Source: Oscillospiraceae bacterium
Lineage (GTDB): Bacteria; Bacillota; Clostridia; Oscillospirales; Ruminococcaceae
Direction: 5' to 3'
Assembly (NCBI GenBank): GCA_017394565.1
Contig: JAFPXW010000319.1
Coordinates: 1 to 6,494, forward strand
Length of the DNA: 6,494 nt
Of this stretch, positions 6,121 to 6,494 are shown one piece after another (within the stretch, counting starts at the first letter, position 1; every line of letters begins with the position of its first letter). The notes under the pieces are model-generated. The model had not been told where the DNA came from. It was given only the letters and a program-made list of their open reading frames with translations, and searched no databases. Made by a program: the position numbers and the translations under genes.

Positions 6121-6257
6121 GGGTTCCGCCTCCTTTGCAGGCTCCGGCATATTCAGCAAGTTCTCTGACTTGCAAGCGGGAAACACCTGCGGATTTGCCT
6201 CCACTTCCGGGAAGCATTTACCAGATTCAGTTACTGCAGTTCCTTTATCTTGATCTT

Positions 6258-6286
6258 ATTATACCACAGCTTTTGTGAAATGTCAA
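6258..6286 (-). promoter_or_regulatory. Perfect consensus sigma-A promoter reading leftwards
   Basis: On the minus strand TTGACA (6286-6281) is followed by a 17-nt spacer and TATAAT (6263-6258), both hexamers exact and spacing optimal; the predicted start is an A near 6251. Upstream is an A-rich stretch with a small CGAG-AAAAA-CTCG dyad (6310-6298) that could act as an UP element. A promoter this strong suggests a highly expressed RNA. There is no gene immediately downstream except the putative RNA. Confidence 0.9.
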
Positions 6287-6424
6287 TAGTTATCTTTCGA
6301 GTTTTTCTCGTTTTCTGTGGTTTTGTATAAATGACCAGTTTTGGAAATCAGGTTTTGTGCAAGGTGAATTTCCATTCGTGGAGGACGTGTGTCCGATCAG
6401 CGTTTATGATATACTGCCCTCTAT
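6287..6424. other. AT-rich intergenic stretch without a supported gene
   Basis: This stretch lies between the minus-strand promoter and the palindrome cluster. It holds the A/T-rich dyad next to the promoter (6298-6310) and otherwise nothing I can support. A 30-codon minus-strand frame (ATG 6375, TGA 6283 inside the -35 box) has no ribosome binding site. A plus-strand extended -10-like TGATATACT (6407-6415) has no matching -35. Confidence 0.5.
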
Positions 6425-6492
6425 TGCAAAGCACAACACGTTGTGCTTTGCAGGCTGCGCAGCAGCCGCCAAAGCCACATAGTGGCTTTGGC
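6425..6492. repeat. Cluster of three back-to-back palindromes
   Basis: Three perfect inverted repeats follow without gaps. The first is TGCAAAGCACAA (6425-6436) with TTGTGCTTTGCA (6441-6452), 12 bp and a 4-nt loop. The second is GGCTGC (6453-6458) with GCAGCC (6462-6467), 6 bp. The third is GCCAAAGCCAC (6468-6478) with GTGGCTTTGGC (6482-6492), 11 bp and a 3-nt loop. The first and third share the core AAAGC(C)AC, and both right arms end in GCAG, so they look like diverged copies of one unit separated by the GC-rich middle stem. No U-tract follows, so a simple terminator is unlikely. Best read as an intergenic REP- or MITE-like repeat that may continue past the window edge. Confidence 0.8.
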
Positions 6493-6494
6493 AG

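Larger units (their letters stand above)
5666..6251 (-). ncRNA. Putative large structured RNA, about 585 nt, family not identified
   Basis: The unit is bounded by a consensus sigma-A promoter (6286-6258, predicted start near 6251) and a minus-strand intrinsic terminator ending near 5666. No sizeable ORF starts with a good ribosome binding site on either strand between them. The minus-strand RNA contains several perfect or near-perfect hairpins: GCAAGT/ACTTGC (6173-6156), GACG/CGTC, AAG-U-CGGG/CCCG-CUU (about 6053-6031, one bulge), CTTCG/CGAAG with loop TTCC, a bulged CUGAUUUC/GAAAUCCAG helix, and GATCC/GGATC. It also has a 10-bp long-range pairing (5869-5859 with 6044-6035). It is too long for 6S RNA, and the signatures of RNase P RNA, tmRNA, SRP RNA and group II intron domain V are not seen. 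Its size fits large ornate RNAs such as ROOL or OLE, but I cannot confirm either by sequence. It could instead be a long leader RNA for mini-peptides or a remnant of a mobile-element leader. Confidence 0.6.

Noticed and set aside
5666..6251. RNase P RNA, tmRNA, SRP RNA, 6S RNA or a group II intron
   Set aside because: The expected conserved blocks (GAGGAAAGTCC, a tRNA-like CCA end, the SRP GGAA/GCAG loops, a domain V stem) are not seen; 6S is far shorter. A CACAGAAA match near 5821-5829 is isolated.
6283..6375. 30-codon minus-strand ORF ending in the -35 box
   Set aside because: No Shine-Dalgarno before its ATG and no known family. It may be the tail of a decayed gene, but that cannot be supported from this sequence alone.
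6387..6415. Plus-strand promoter with extended -10 TGATATACT
   Set aside because: The -35 position reads GTGTGT and nothing recognisable follows except the palindromes.
5642..6494. CRISPR array or tRNA gene in the gene-free end
   Set aside because: No regularly spaced identical repeats and no cloverleaf or GGTTCGAATCC-type T-arm on either strand.

Overview
The window looks like chromosomal DNA of a Gram-positive anaerobe of the Clostridia, most likely a Ruminococcus-like member of the Oscillospiraceae. This is an inference from four things: moderately GC-rich coding sequence, GGAGG-type ribosome binding sites, a textbook sigma-A promoter, and the gene families present (RarA, a DUF4253 protein, a YffB/Spx-type ArsC protein). 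The order and spacing look like ordinary vertically inherited DNA up to about position 5640.

Layout. Positions 1-1603 hold three co-directional plus-strand genes: the 3' half of glyA (serine hydroxymethyltransferase), a RimJ/RimL-type GNAT acetyltransferase, and a small protein with a tyrosine-phosphatase P-loop. They end at a clear intrinsic terminator (1611-1642). A second plus-strand group runs from 1678 to 5641: a two-helix membrane protein with a disordered tail, rarA (replication-associated AAA+ ATPase), a DUF4253 protein, a three-helix small membrane protein, a 91-residue beta-rich hypothetical protein, and an ArsC/Spx-fold protein that has lost its catalytic cysteine. Two junctions are ATGA overlaps and the other gaps are 6-20 nt, so this reads as one operon.

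Positions 5642-6494 carry no convincing plus-strand gene, but they are not empty. On the minus strand a perfect consensus promoter (TTGACA, 17-nt spacer, TATAAT; 6286-6258) faces left. About 585 nt downstream is a hairpin with a U-tract that works best in the minus direction (5702-5666). The stretch between them has no sizeable open reading frame and is rich in hairpins. It includes a 10-bp long-range complementarity, and two very short ORFs with near-perfect Shine-Dalgarno sequences. I interpret it as a large structured non-coding RNA or peptide-leader RNA, and it is the most interesting part of the window. It converges on the rarA operon and the two share one terminator hairpin. Behind its promoter the window ends in three back-to-back palindromes (6425-6492), probably the edge of an intergenic repeat.

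How the genes work together: glyA supplies one-carbon units and glycine. RarA acts at stalled replication forks. The small genes downstream of rarA have no established link to it beyond apparent co-transcription.
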